Assembly: GCA_036745275.1 (NCBI GenBank)
Contig: DAIOGK010000002.1
Location: forward strand, 62,001-126,000
DNA length: 64,000 nt
Source: JAIUNP01 sp020161975
GTDB lineage: Bacteria; Pseudomonadota; Alphaproteobacteria; Rhizobiales; Beijerinckiaceae
Direction of reading: 5' to 3'
Part shown: positions 54,809-63,480 of the stretch, one piece after another
Layout: every line of letters starts with the position of its first letter
Position numbering within the stretch: position 1 is the stretch's first letter
Program-made: the position numbers and the translations under genes
The notes under the pieces: generated by a model
Seen by the model: the letters and a program-made list of their open reading frames with translations, nothing else
Databases searched by the model: none
Told to the model about the DNA's origin: nothing

Positions 54809-56007
54809 GCTGCTGCCCTCGTTGCATTGCCCTGCCCCTGCGGGGCGGGATCGGGTGAAGCCGTTGTCAGGTCGCCGGTATCTTCGTGTCTGGCGCTCTC
54901 CAGAGCCCGCCACTGCCAACCCTTGCCGATCCCCGACAAGGCGCCGAGGATGCCCTTCGGCAGGACGAGTGTGACCAGAATGAACAACCCGCCCAGCGCG
55001 AAGAGCCAGTAAGGCGCCAGCGCGCCGGTGGTGAACATGGACTTGAAGCCGTTGACGAGCACTGCGCCGAGCGCCGCGCCGGTCAGCGTGCCACGCCCGC
55101 CGACCGCGACCCAGATCACTGCCTCTATGGAATTGGTGGGCGCGAATTCCGAAGGGTTGATGATGCCGACCTGCGGCACATAAAGTGCGCCCGCCAGCCC
55201 CGCCAGCATGGCAGACAGCGTGAAGACGAGCAGTTTGTAATGCTCCACGCGATAGCCGATGAAGCGTGTCCGGCTTTCGGCATCGCGGATTGCGACCAAC
55301 ACCTTGCCGTAGGTGGAGGTGACGACATACCGCCCCAGCAGGAAGGCTGCGAGCAGCAGCAGGACAGAGAGCATGTAGAGCACAACGCGCGTGCCCTGGG
55401 CCTGGATGTTGAAGCCGAGAAGGTCCTTGAAGTCGGTCAGGCCGTTGTTGCCGCCAAAGCCCATGTCATTGCGGAAAAAGGCCAGCAGCAGCGCATAGGT
55501 CATCGCCTGGGTGATGATGGAGAGATAGACGCCTGTTACGCGCGAGCGAAAGGCGAGCCAGCCAAAGACGAAAGCGAGCAGCCCCGGCACAAGCACCGCC
55601 ATCGCGATTGCGAAGGGGAACATGTCGAAGCCGTACCAGAACCAGGGCAGCTCCTTGTAGTTCAGGAACACCATGAAATCCGGCAGGACCGGATTTCCAT
55701 AGACTCCGCGCGGGCCGATCTGGCGCATCAGATACATGCCCATCGCATAGCCGCCGAGGGCGAAAAAGGCCCCATGACCGAGCGAAAGAATACCGCAGTA
55801 GCCCCAGACGAGATCAAGCGAAAGCGCCAGCACGGCATAGCAGAGGTACTTGCCCGTCAGCGCCACGATATGGGTTGGCACATGGAAGGCCGAGCTCTCG
55901 GGCAGTGCGAAATTGGCCAGCGGCACCAGCACCAAAGCACCAAGCAGAACGGCAATGAAGATCCGGCCTGTGCGGTCGAGCTGGGCGAGAAGCGCTTGTA
56001 TGATCAT
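54805..56007 (-). CDS. urtC: Urea ABC transporter permease UrtC
   Basis: A 400-residue LivM-like permease with ten or so membrane segments. Landmarks are LDLVWGYCGILSLGHGAFFALGGYAMGMYLMR, the large loop NPVLPDFMVFLNYKELPWFWYGFDMFPFA specific to UrtC, and IWVAVGGRGTLTGAALGAVLVNGFKSMF. The tail after residue 375 is hydrophilic and Ala-rich. It overlaps urtB and urtD by 4 bp each. Confidence 0.95.
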   Translation of the reverse strand: MIIQALLAQLDRTGRIFIAVLLGALVLVPLANFALPESSAFHVPTHIVALTGKYLCYAVLALSLDLVWGYCGILSLGHGAFFALGGYAMGMYLMRQIGPRGVYGNPVLPDFMVFLNYKELPWFWYGFDMFPFAIAMAVLVPGLLAFVFGWLAFRSRVTGVYLSIITQAMTYALLLAFFRNDMGFGGNNGLTDFKDLLGFNIQAQGTRVVLYMLSVLLLLAAFLLGRYVVTSTYGKVLVAIRDAESRTRFIGYRVEHYKLLVFTLSAMLAGLAGALYVPQVGIINPSEFAPTNSIEAVIWVAVGGRGTLTGAALGAVLVNGFKSMFTTGALAPYWLFALGGLFILVTLVLPKGILGALSGIGKGWQWRALESARHEDTGDLTTASPDPAPQGQGNATRAAA

Positions 56008-57602
56008 TGTTCCACCGCCCGGCCCTTGAGGGCGAACAGCCCGGACGGACGCTTCTGAATGAAGAGGATGAGGCAGACGAGAATGGCGATCTTGGCGAGG
56101 ACCGCGCCGGCAACGGGCTCAAGGAACTTATTGCCGATGCCGAGTGCAAAGGCCGACACCAACGTGCCCCAGAGATTTCCGACACCGCCGAACACCACCA
56201 CCATGAAGCTGTCGATGATGTAGCTCTGGCCAAGGTTGGGCGACACATTATCGATCTGGCTCAGTGCCACGCCCGCCACCCCGGCGATGCCGGAGCCTAG
56301 CGCAAAGGTGGCGCTGTCGACAAAGGCCGTGCGGATGCCCATCGAGGCGGCCATGCGCCGGTTCTGCGTGACCGCGCGCATCCGCAATCCAAGCGGCGTT
56401 GCCTTCAGAAGAAAGAGCAGGAAGGCAAAGACCGCCAGCGTGAAGACGATGATCCACATCCGGCCATAGGCGATGGAGAGGCCGAAGAGGTCGAAGTTGC
56501 CGGACATGAAGGCCGGAGCGGTCACCTCGCGGTTGGTGGGGCCGAAAAGCGTGCGGATCGACTGCTGGAGGATCAGGCTGACGCCGAAGGTTGCGAGCAA
56601 GGTTTCGAGCGGGCGGCCGTAGAGAAAACGGATGATGCCGCGCTCGATGACAACACCCACCGCCGCTGCCAGCAGAAAGGCAACGGGGATGGCGGCGGCA
56701 AGCGACCAATCGAACCAGCCGGGCGCATAGGCGCGGAACATTTCCTGTGTGAGGAAAGTCGCATAGGCCCCCAGCATCACCATCTCGCCATGGGCCATGT
56801 TGATGATGCCCATCACGCCAAAGGTGATGGACAGGCCAATGGCCGCCAGCAAAAGCACCGAGCCGAGGGACAGGCCATACCAGACATTCTGGACCACCGA
56901 GAGCAGCTTCTGGCGCTGGGCGATGGCCGCAACCGCGGCTTCGGCCGCCGACCGGACTGCGGGGTCGGCAAGGCTGGTTGCCGCCACATTCAGCTGGGCC
57001 AAGGCCTCCTGATCACCCCGTTCGCGCAGGGTGCGGATGGCGCCAAGCGCTTCAGCGGTGTTGGCCGGCCGCGCCAGCATGATCGCCGCCTCTGCCTCGA
57101 CCAGCGCTTTCTTCACCGCCGGAACCGGTTCAGCGGAAATCGCCTTTTCGAGGCCCGGAAGCGCGTTGGTGTCCTTCGACTTGAACAGGGCTTCGGCTGC
57201 CTGAAGCCGGCGGGCAGGGTCCTTTGAAAACAGTGTCAGGCCACCGAGCGCGTTTTCCAGCGCACGGCGCAGCCGGTTGTTGAGGCGCACCACCTTGCCG
57301 TCTGCGGGGATGCCTGCGAGGCGGCTACCGGTTGCCGCATCTGTCGCCTGCCCATTTCCATCGAGGTAGAACACCGTATCGCCTGCCACAGAGAGGCGAC
57401 CGGCCTGCAAGGCTTCCAGCGCGGGCAGTGCACCCTGGGCGCCACTTGCGGCCATGTCCTTGATGGCGATTTCCGTTTCGCCAAAACTGTCGGCGGAAAA
57501 GCGCTTCAGCGCATCCTCATAGGGGCCGGCGATTGCCAGGCCGCAGTTGAGGACTATCGCCGCAAGAGCCAGCAGACGAAAGATCGGGACGGATCGAAGC
57601 AT
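56004..57602 (-). CDS. urtB: Urea ABC transporter permease UrtB
   Basis: From the ATG at 57600-57602, 532 residues. A signal-like N-terminus is followed by a UrtB-specific periplasmic helical repeat domain of about 220 residues (PYEDALKRFSADSFGETEIAIKDMAASG ...). The LivH-like channel then has GLSITFGVMGIINMAHGEMVMLGAYATFLTQEMF, and the C-terminal half GNLWGTLVSAFALGIGNKFLEP. The long soluble domain is normal for UrtB and absent from amino-acid permeases. Confidence 0.95.
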   Translation of the reverse strand: MLRSVPIFRLLALAAIVLNCGLAIAGPYEDALKRFSADSFGETEIAIKDMAASGAQGALPALEALQAGRLSVAGDTVFYLDGNGQATDAATGSRLAGIPADGKVVRLNNRLRRALENALGGLTLFSKDPARRLQAAEALFKSKDTNALPGLEKAISAEPVPAVKKALVEAEAAIMLARPANTAEALGAIRTLRERGDQEALAQLNVAATSLADPAVRSAAEAAVAAIAQRQKLLSVVQNVWYGLSLGSVLLLAAIGLSITFGVMGIINMAHGEMVMLGAYATFLTQEMFRAYAPGWFDWSLAAAIPVAFLLAAAVGVVIERGIIRFLYGRPLETLLATFGVSLILQQSIRTLFGPTNREVTAPAFMSGNFDLFGLSIAYGRMWIIVFTLAVFAFLLFLLKATPLGLRMRAVTQNRRMAASMGIRTAFVDSATFALGSGIAGVAGVALSQIDNVSPNLGQSYIIDSFMVVVFGGVGNLWGTLVSAFALGIGNKFLEPVAGAVLAKIAILVCLILFIQKRPSGLFALKGRAVEQ

Positions 57603-57734
57603 GAGGGGGTCCGGAAGCCGAAACGACTGAGAAACTGGTGAGGGGCGTTGCGCGCCGGGCCCCTCATCCGGCAGCGGTGGCGAGAAAGGGTCCGCCACCC
57701 GCGCGTTGTTTCAAGCGAGATCAACCGCCGTGCA

Positions 57735-59024
57735 TCAGCCGCATTTGCCGGTCTTGGTGTTGTAGTTGCCGCACTTCTTTTCGACCCAATCGCCAATCAG
57801 GTCCTTCGAGCCGTCGAGGTATTTCGACCAGGCATCGCCCGCGACCAGACCCTTCGCCTGCCAGACCACATCGAACTGCCCGTCGGGGCGGATTTCGCCG
57901 ATCATTACCGGCTTGGTGATGTGGTGGTTCGGCAGCATTTTCGAGACACCGCCGGTCAGGTTCGGCGCTTCGATGCCCGGCAGCGTGTCGATCACCTTGT
58001 CGACATTGGTGGTGCCGGCCTTTTCCACTGCCTTCACCCACATGTTGAAGCCGATGACATGGGCCTCCATCGGGTCGTTTGTGACAGCCTTCGGGTTCTT
58101 CTTGAACGCCTGCCACTGCTTGATGAAGGCTTCGTTGGCCGGTGTCTTGACCGATTCGAAGTAGTTCCAGGCGGCGAGATGGCCGACGAGGTTCTTGGTG
58201 TCGACGCCGGCGAGTTCCTCCTCGCCGACCGAGAAGGCGACAACGGGAATGTCGGTCGCCTTCACGCCCTTGTTGGCAAGTTCCTTGTAGAAGGGCACGT
58301 TGGCATCGCCGTTGATGGTGGAAACCACGGCGGTCTTCTTGCCGGCGGTGCCGAACTTCACGATATCGGAGACGATGGTCTGCCAGTCGGAATGGCCGAA
58401 CGGCGTGTAGTTGATCAGGATGTCTTCCTTCGCAACGCCCTTGGACAGGAGGTAGGCTTCGAGGATCTTGTTGGTCGTGCGCGGATAAACATAGTCAGTG
58501 CCGGCGAGCACCCAACGCTTCACGAGCCCGCCCTCCTCGCTCATCAGGTAATCGACGGCGGGAATGGCCTGCTGGTTCGGGGCAGCGCCGGTGTAGAACA
58601 CGTTGCGCTCGCTCTCCTCGCCTTCGTATTGCACGGGGTAGAACAGGATCGAGTTCAGCTCCTTGAATACCGGCAGCACGGACTTGCGGCTGACCGAGGT
58701 CCAGCAGCCGAACACGGCGGAGACTTTCTGCTGCGTGATGAGTTCGCGCGCCTTTTCGGCGAACAGCGGCCAGTTGGAAGCCGGATCGACAACGACGGCT
58801 TCGAGCTTCTTGCCGAGCACACCGCCCTTCTTGTTCTGCTCCTCGATGAGCATGAGCATGACATCCTTCAGCGTCGTCTCGCTGATTGCCATAGTGCCCG
58901 AGAGCGAATGGAGGATGCCGACCTTGATGGTGTCGCCGCTTTGCGCAAAAGCGCCGCCGGCGGAAAGGGCGAGGCCGCCGGCAATCGTGGATGCCAGCAG
59001 GGCGCGACGGGAAAGCTTGAACAT
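57735..59024 (-). CDS. urtA: Urea ABC transporter substrate-binding protein UrtA
   Basis: A 429-residue periplasmic protein. The signal peptide starts MFKLSRRALLASTIAGGLALSAGGAFAQ, with a twin-Arg-like RR. The mature start GDTIKVGILHSLSGTMAISETTLKDVMLMLIEEQNKKGGVLGKKLE and YPVQYEGEESERNVFYTGAAPNQQAIPAVDYLM are typical of UrtA/FmdD. It binds urea or short amides. It is the first gene of the urt-ure operon. Confidence 0.95.
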   Translation of the reverse strand: MFKLSRRALLASTIAGGLALSAGGAFAQSGDTIKVGILHSLSGTMAISETTLKDVMLMLIEEQNKKGGVLGKKLEAVVVDPASNWPLFAEKARELITQQKVSAVFGCWTSVSRKSVLPVFKELNSILFYPVQYEGEESERNVFYTGAAPNQQAIPAVDYLMSEEGGLVKRWVLAGTDYVYPRTTNKILEAYLLSKGVAKEDILINYTPFGHSDWQTIVSDIVKFGTAGKKTAVVSTINGDANVPFYKELANKGVKATDIPVVAFSVGEEELAGVDTKNLVGHLAAWNYFESVKTPANEAFIKQWQAFKKNPKAVTNDPMEAHVIGFNMWVKAVEKAGTTNVDKVIDTLPGIEAPNLTGGVSKMLPNHHITKPVMIGEIRPDGQFDVVWQAKGLVAGDAWSKYLDGSKDLIGDWVEKKCGNYNTKTGKCG

Positions 59025-59377
59025 CGATAACCCCTGAAACGTTGATGGGCGCCGGAATGGCGATGCCACTCTTGTTTGCGAAGGCTGTGCCAAAGCGGAC
59101 ATACAGGTGCGCAACGGGGCGGCGCGCGGCGTGGAATATCGTCGCTAACTCTCTGTTATAAAAATTGTTTTCCTGATCAAACCACTGGTAAGCCGCGCTG
59201 CCCCTGCGCCAAGGCTCTGCTTGTCCGGAAGGCAGTTGCCGCTTCCAGTCGGCTCTCCCGTCGCCATCAGCACCGGCAACTTGCCTGCATTTTAGGCAGC
59301 CGCGCTTTCTTGCCGAAGGCCGGACACCTGGATTATCGATGGCACCAAGATGTTAATCCGACGCGAGGGCAGATGAG
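59025..59377. other. Intergenic region between urtA and the esterase gene
   Basis: 353 bp between divergent genes. It holds the candidate sigma-54 promoter for urtA (59077-59092), an AT-rich stretch at about 59150-59185, and a short inverted repeat TGCCT-N7-AGGCA near 59282. No convincing open frame or RNA gene was seen. Confidence 0.5.
59077..59092 (-). promoter_or_regulatory. Candidate sigma-54 promoter of the urt-ure operon
   Basis: Minus strand TGGCACAGCCTTCGCA: GG and GC exactly 10 bp apart, -24 TGGCAC perfect, -12 TCGCA (consensus TTGCA). It lies 53 bp upstream of the urtA ATG. NtrC-sigma-54 control of urea uptake is known in other proteobacteria, so this fits, although no NtrC site was recognised. 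Confidence 0.6.
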
Positions 59378-60331
59378 ATGAACAAGGTGATGGACCCGGC
59401 CATGGCGCGGATTTTCGCCGCGATGCAGTTGGTGCCAAAGATCGACCTGCGCGCCCTGCCAACGGCCGAAGCGCGGCAGACGTTCATCGCTCAGCAGGTG
59501 CCCTGGGCCTGGTGCCCGCATCCGCTGAAGGAGATCCGCAACCTCACCATTCCCGGCCCCGCCGGCCCGATGCGCGGGCGGCTCTATCTGCCGGAGGGCG
59601 GTGATGCCCGCCCTGTCGTCGTCTTCGCCCATGGCGGCGGCTGGACGTTCGGCGACATCGACACCCATGGCGGCACGATGCACTGGCTGGCCGCGGCGTC
59701 CGGCTGCGCCGTGCTCGGCTTCGACTATCGCCTCGCACCGGAACATCCTTTCCCCGCAGGCCATGAGGATACCCTCGCCACCATCGCCTTCGTCCGCTCC
59801 GGCGGGCTTGGGCCCGACTGCGACGGCGCACGGATTGCGCTTGCCGGGGATTCCGCTGGCGCCAACCTCTCGCTGGGCGCCATGCTTGCCCTGCGCGACG
59901 GGGCGGGGCCGCAAGTGGATACCGCCTGCCTGTTCTACGGCTGCTTCGGCCCGGACTTCAACACCGAGAGCCATCGCGAGAACGGCACGGATTATGGCCT
60001 GACCTCCGACATGATGCGTTGGTACTGGGCGAACTTTCTCGGCGCCTTCACGGACAAGACGGCGCCCGCCGCCTGTGCGCCGCTTTACGCCGATGTTGCC
60101 GGCCTGCCGCCGCTCTATCTCAACGCCGCCGGGCTCGACCCGCTGCTGGATGACACCACCATTCTGAGCGCACGTCTCGCGCGAGCCGGCGTGCGGCACC
60201 GGCTCGATATTTTCCCTGGCGTCATCCACGGTTTCCTCCGGCTTGCGCGGGAACTGCCGCTGGCTCGCACGGCGCTAGACGCCGCCGCCGACCACCTTTG
60301 CGCGACCTTTGGAACGCAGCGCCGGACCTGA
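59378..60331 (+). CDS. Alpha/beta hydrolase (hormone-sensitive-lipase family esterase)
   Basis: A 317-residue soluble esterase. The oxyanion-hole motif is FAHGGGWTFGDIDTH, the nucleophile Ser is in LAGDSAGANLSLG, FDYRLAPEHPFPAG is typical, and the acid/base pair is in LDPLLDD and GVIHGFL. Such enzymes cleave short-chain esters; the natural substrate is unknown. The porin-like gene follows by 20 bp, suggesting co-transcription. Confidence 0.92.
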   Translation: MNKVMDPAMARIFAAMQLVPKIDLRALPTAEARQTFIAQQVPWAWCPHPLKEIRNLTIPGPAGPMRGRLYLPEGGDARPVVVFAHGGGWTFGDIDTHGGTMHWLAAASGCAVLGFDYRLAPEHPFPAGHEDTLATIAFVRSGGLGPDCDGARIALAGDSAGANLSLGAMLALRDGAGPQVDTACLFYGCFGPDFNTESHRENGTDYGLTSDMMRWYWANFLGAFTDKTAPAACAPLYADVAGLPPLYLNAAGLDPLLDDTTILSARLARAGVRHRLDIFPGVIHGFLRLARELPLARTALDAAADHLCATFGTQRRT

Positions 60332-60351
60332 ACGCGTAAAGGAGAGAGACC

Positions 60352-61656
60352 GTGCCAGGCCGGATATCGGAGCGCGTGAGGTTGCAGCGGCTGGCATTGA
60401 TGCTGGTGCTGCTTGCGCTCGTTGTGCCACAGCTTCCTGCCCGTGCCGCACCGCTGAAACCCCGCCCTGCCGGGCAGCGCCTCTGTGTTTTGCCGCCCCT
60501 CGCCCTGACCCCGATCTTCGTGACCGCTCCGGTTGCCGAGCTGGCGGAGGATGATGAAGAGGACGAGGAAGATGAGGAAGACGACGAGGAGGAGGGCGAC
60601 GAGGACGCGCTTGGCGGCTTCCTGACCCCTGACGGCACCTGCATTGCACTATCCGGTGGTGTTCTGACGGGACTCCAGGTCGCCCGGCAGACCTATTCGG
60701 TCGGCACGGGGCGGGGCTATGATGTCACAACCACGAGCCTTACGGGTTCGATGCAGGTCGATACGCTGACACGGACAATCGACGGAACCGAGGTTCGATC
60801 GGTCTTCGGGTTTCTGTTCCAGCCGACGACCACAAGTGATCCCAACACGGTGCTTCTGACCGATGCACGCGCCAGCATTGGCGGCTGGAGTGCCGGATAC
60901 GGCTCATCCGTTTTCAATTTCTGGACAGGTGATGACTTCTTCTTCGCGGGACGCATTCCGGCGCGAGCTGCCATCGCTTTTCAACACACGCTGCAATTGA
61001 CCGAGACGATCTCGGCCACGCTTTCGGTGGAAAATGCACTCATGGATTCGGGTGTGCAGCGGCCCGCTTCCTTCCTGAGGCCGCCCGGACTGCGCTGGCC
61101 CGATCTTGTCGCGCGGATCCTTCATGAGGGGGAGGCCCTGTCGCTGCATCTGGCGGCGGCGTTGACCGAGCGTCGCAGCAGCGACGGGCTCAGCACCCGC
61201 GTAGGCAAGGCCGGCATCGCGGGGGCCACCTGGACCTTCGATCTGTTTGGGCGACCGCAGACCCTCACGGGTCAAATCGCGGGAGCTATCGACGCTCCGC
61301 TCTATCTCGGCACGCAACTCGACATGCGTTCGGTGTTCAGGCTTGTTGATGTCGGGGACGGGACGCGCGGCTACAGCGCGATCCTCTCCACCGCTCGGGC
61401 CTGGACCGATACCATCTCTACCCGCACGTATGTGTCGAAACTCTGGCTCGACTTTCCGCAACTCGGCGTTACGGGCGGGCAGGCCACCCTGTGGCGCGGC
61501 GCCTGGAACGTCGTCTGGACTCCGCTGCCCGGCTTCCGGATGGGGCTTGAAGCGGGCATCGCGCGCGGCAAGGTGGATCTGCCTAACCGGATCATTCCAG
61601 CCGATATCTCGGGACGACAGACATCCGCCGTGCTCTGGTTCGACCGGAGCTTCTGA
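60352..61656 (+). CDS. Probable outer-membrane porin with acidic N-terminal stretch
   Basis: A 434-residue protein from a GTG start with a strong upstream AAAGGAGAG. After a signal sequence (LALMLVLLALVVPQLPARA) and a short Pro-rich part comes a run of about 25 Asp/Glu residues (about 64-90), then GGFLTPDGTCIALSGGVLTGLQ, resembling the first strand of rhizobial porins. The rest is alternating amphipathic strands, and the protein ends in ...VLWFDRSF with a terminal Phe, the outer-membrane barrel signature. Solute specificity is unknown. The acidic run is unusual for porins. Confidence 0.7.
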   Translation: MPGRISERVRLQRLALMLVLLALVVPQLPARAAPLKPRPAGQRLCVLPPLALTPIFVTAPVAELAEDDEEDEEDEEDDEEEGDEDALGGFLTPDGTCIALSGGVLTGLQVARQTYSVGTGRGYDVTTTSLTGSMQVDTLTRTIDGTEVRSVFGFLFQPTTTSDPNTVLLTDARASIGGWSAGYGSSVFNFWTGDDFFFAGRIPARAAIAFQHTLQLTETISATLSVENALMDSGVQRPASFLRPPGLRWPDLVARILHEGEALSLHLAAALTERRSSDGLSTRVGKAGIAGATWTFDLFGRPQTLTGQIAGAIDAPLYLGTQLDMRSVFRLVDVGDGTRGYSAILSTARAWTDTISTRTYVSKLWLDFPQLGVTGGQATLWRGAWNVVWTPLPGFRMGLEAGIARGKVDLPNRIIPADISGRQTSAVLWFDRSF

Positions 61657-61677
61657 TCCTGATCCCGTGTCCGGCCG

Positions 61678-62139
61678 TCAGCGCCGGGGTAGCGGCAGTC
61701 GTGTCGTCCGCTTGAGATCGTCGAGCACAATCGACGAGCGGACATGCGCCACGCTCGGGTGGGGCAGGAACACCTCGTTGAGAATGCGCGAAAGCGCGCG
61801 CAGATCCGTGGCAACCAGGCGGATCAGGTAATCCGCCTCGCCGGTCAGGGCGCAGGCTTCCAACACCTCGTCGAGACTGTTCACGAGTTCGGCAAACCGC
61901 CGTGAATTATCCGGTGAATGGGTAGCCAGCGTCACATGCACATAAGCAGCAACCCCCAGCCCCAACGCTTCCCGTGACAGCTGCGCATGATAGCCCGAGA
62001 CCACGCCCTCCTCTTCCAAGGCGACGCGGCGGCGCGAACATTGCGAGGCTGACAGACCAACCCTGTCCGCCAGTTCCTGATTGGTGAGGCGACCGTCTGC
62101 TTGCAAGGCATCGAGAAGCCGGACGTCGAACTGATCCAT
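61678..62139 (-). CDS. Lrp/AsnC family transcriptional regulator
   Basis: A 153-residue regulator with an N-terminal HTH (VRLLDALQADGRLTNQELADRVGLSASQCSRRRVALEEEGVVSGYHA) and a C-terminal RAM ligand-binding domain (YVHVTLATHSPDNSRRFAELV ... ACALTGEADYLIRLVATDLRALSRIL). It is divergent from hpd and likely controls tyrosine/phenylalanine breakdown in response to an amino acid or keto acid. Confidence 0.93.
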   Translation of the reverse strand: MDQFDVRLLDALQADGRLTNQELADRVGLSASQCSRRRVALEEEGVVSGYHAQLSREALGLGVAAYVHVTLATHSPDNSRRFAELVNSLDEVLEACALTGEADYLIRLVATDLRALSRILNEVFLPHPSVAHVRSSIVLDDLKRTTRLPLPRR

Positions 62140-62168
62140 GACGGTTTCTTGCGTTAGTTTCTGATTTC

Positions 62169-62248
62169 ATGCATATTTTTCGCATCAAAAGTCAATCGTG
62201 AACCGCTTTCTCACGCCTCTTGCACGTCAATTCACGTATATTTTGCGT
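62169..62248. promoter_or_regulatory. Two AT-rich palindromic sites between lrp and hpd
   Basis: ATGCATATTTTTCGCAT (62169-62185) and ACGTATATTTTGCGT (62234-62248) are similar imperfect palindromes with AT-rich centres, the form of Lrp/AsnC sites. The second overlaps the hpd promoter zone, 20 bp upstream of the hpd ATG; the first lies 30 bp upstream of the lrp ATG. Confidence 0.55.
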
Positions 62249-62267
62249 AATAGAGGAGGAATACATC

Positions 62268-63374
62268 ATGGGTCCCTTTCCGCACGACGCCCAGCCTGCG
62301 ACCATCAGTGCCGCCAATCCGGCCGGCACCGACGGCTTCGAGTTCGTCGAATTTGCCCATCCCGAGCCCGAAAAGCTGGCGCGGCTGTTCGAGCGCATGG
62401 GCTATGTCGAGGTGGCGCGGCACAAGACGAAGGATATTTCCCTCTACCGGCAGGGCAACATCAACTACATCCTGAACCGCGAGCCTGGCTCCCATGCCGC
62501 GCGCTTTGTCGAGGCCCATGGCCCCTGCGCGCCGGCCATGGCCTGGCGCGTGGTGGATGCCAAGGTGGCGCTGAAGCGCGTGCTGGACCTCGGCGGCACG
62601 GAATATACCGGCGCCGACAAGTCACTCGATGTTCCGGCAGTGATCGGCATCGGCGGCTCACTGCTCTATCTGGTCGAGAACTACGGGGCAAAGGGCTCGC
62701 CGTATACCCATGACTATGAGTGGCTAGGAGAGGTTGACCCTGCGCCGAAGGGCGTCGGCTTCTACTACATCGACCATCTCACGCACAACGTCATGCGCGG
62801 GAACATGGATACCTGGTACAAATTCTACCACGACACCTTCAATTTCCGCGAAATCCGCTTCTTCAATATCGAAGGCAAGGTGACCGGCCTGCACAGCCGG
62901 GCACTCACATCTCCCTGCGGCAAGATCCGCATTCCGATCAACGAAAGCTCTGACGACAAGAGCCAGATCGAGGAATATCTGAAGCGCTACAAGGGCGAGG
63001 GCATCCAGCATATCGCGGTCGGCACCGAGGATATCTATGCCGCGACCGATGCGATTGCAGATCAGGGGCTGAAGTTCATGCCTGGTCCGCCCGCGACCTA
63101 TTACGAAATGAGCCGGACGCGCGTGCATGATCATCAGGAGCCGCTCGACCGGATGATGAAGCACGGCATCCTGATCGACGGCGAAGGCGTGGTCGATGGC
63201 GGCGAGACCCGCATCCTGCTGCAAATCTTCTCGAAAACCGTGATTGGCCCGATCTTTTTCGAGTTTATCCAGCGCAAGGGCGATGATGGCTTCGGCGAGG
63301 GCAATTTCCGCGCGCTGTTCGAATCGATCGAGGAAGACCAGATCCGGCGCGGAGTACTGAAGGTCGGCGCCTGA
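62268..63374 (+). CDS. hpd: 4-hydroxyphenylpyruvate dioxygenase
   Basis: A 368-residue non-haem iron dioxygenase that makes homogentisate from 4-hydroxyphenylpyruvate in tyrosine catabolism. The 2-His-1-Glu iron site is visible: His in YIDHLTHNVMRGN, His in GIQHIAVGTEDIY, and Glu in IFFEFIQRKGDDGFGEGNFRALFESIEEDQ. The start at the ATG 62268 has GAGGAGGA upstream. homogentisate dioxygenase is not in the window. Confidence 0.97.
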   Translation: MGPFPHDAQPATISAANPAGTDGFEFVEFAHPEPEKLARLFERMGYVEVARHKTKDISLYRQGNINYILNREPGSHAARFVEAHGPCAPAMAWRVVDAKVALKRVLDLGGTEYTGADKSLDVPAVIGIGGSLLYLVENYGAKGSPYTHDYEWLGEVDPAPKGVGFYYIDHLTHNVMRGNMDTWYKFYHDTFNFREIRFFNIEGKVTGLHSRALTSPCGKIRIPINESSDDKSQIEEYLKRYKGEGIQHIAVGTEDIYAATDAIADQGLKFMPGPPATYYEMSRTRVHDHQEPLDRMMKHGILIDGEGVVDGGETRILLQIFSKTVIGPIFFEFIQRKGDDGFGEGNFRALFESIEEDQIRRGVLKVGA

Positions 63375-63392
63375 AGCGGCGTTTTTGGGTTA

Positions 63393-63466
63393 CCCGCCTG
63401 CCGGCGGGGTCCCTCGCATCGGCTCGGCGTCGCTTTGCTCCTGTGGGGTGCCCGCCTCCCGGCGGG
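63393..63466. repeat. Pair of GC hairpins after hpd
   Basis: CCCGCC-TGCC-GGCGGG (63393-63408) and CCCGCC-TCCC-GGCGGG (63451-63466) share flanking sequence (GGGGT/CCCT). They look like two copies of a short intergenic palindrome that may stop transcription from both convergent genes. Confidence 0.5.
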
Positions 63467-63480
63467 GCTCCCTTCCCGCG

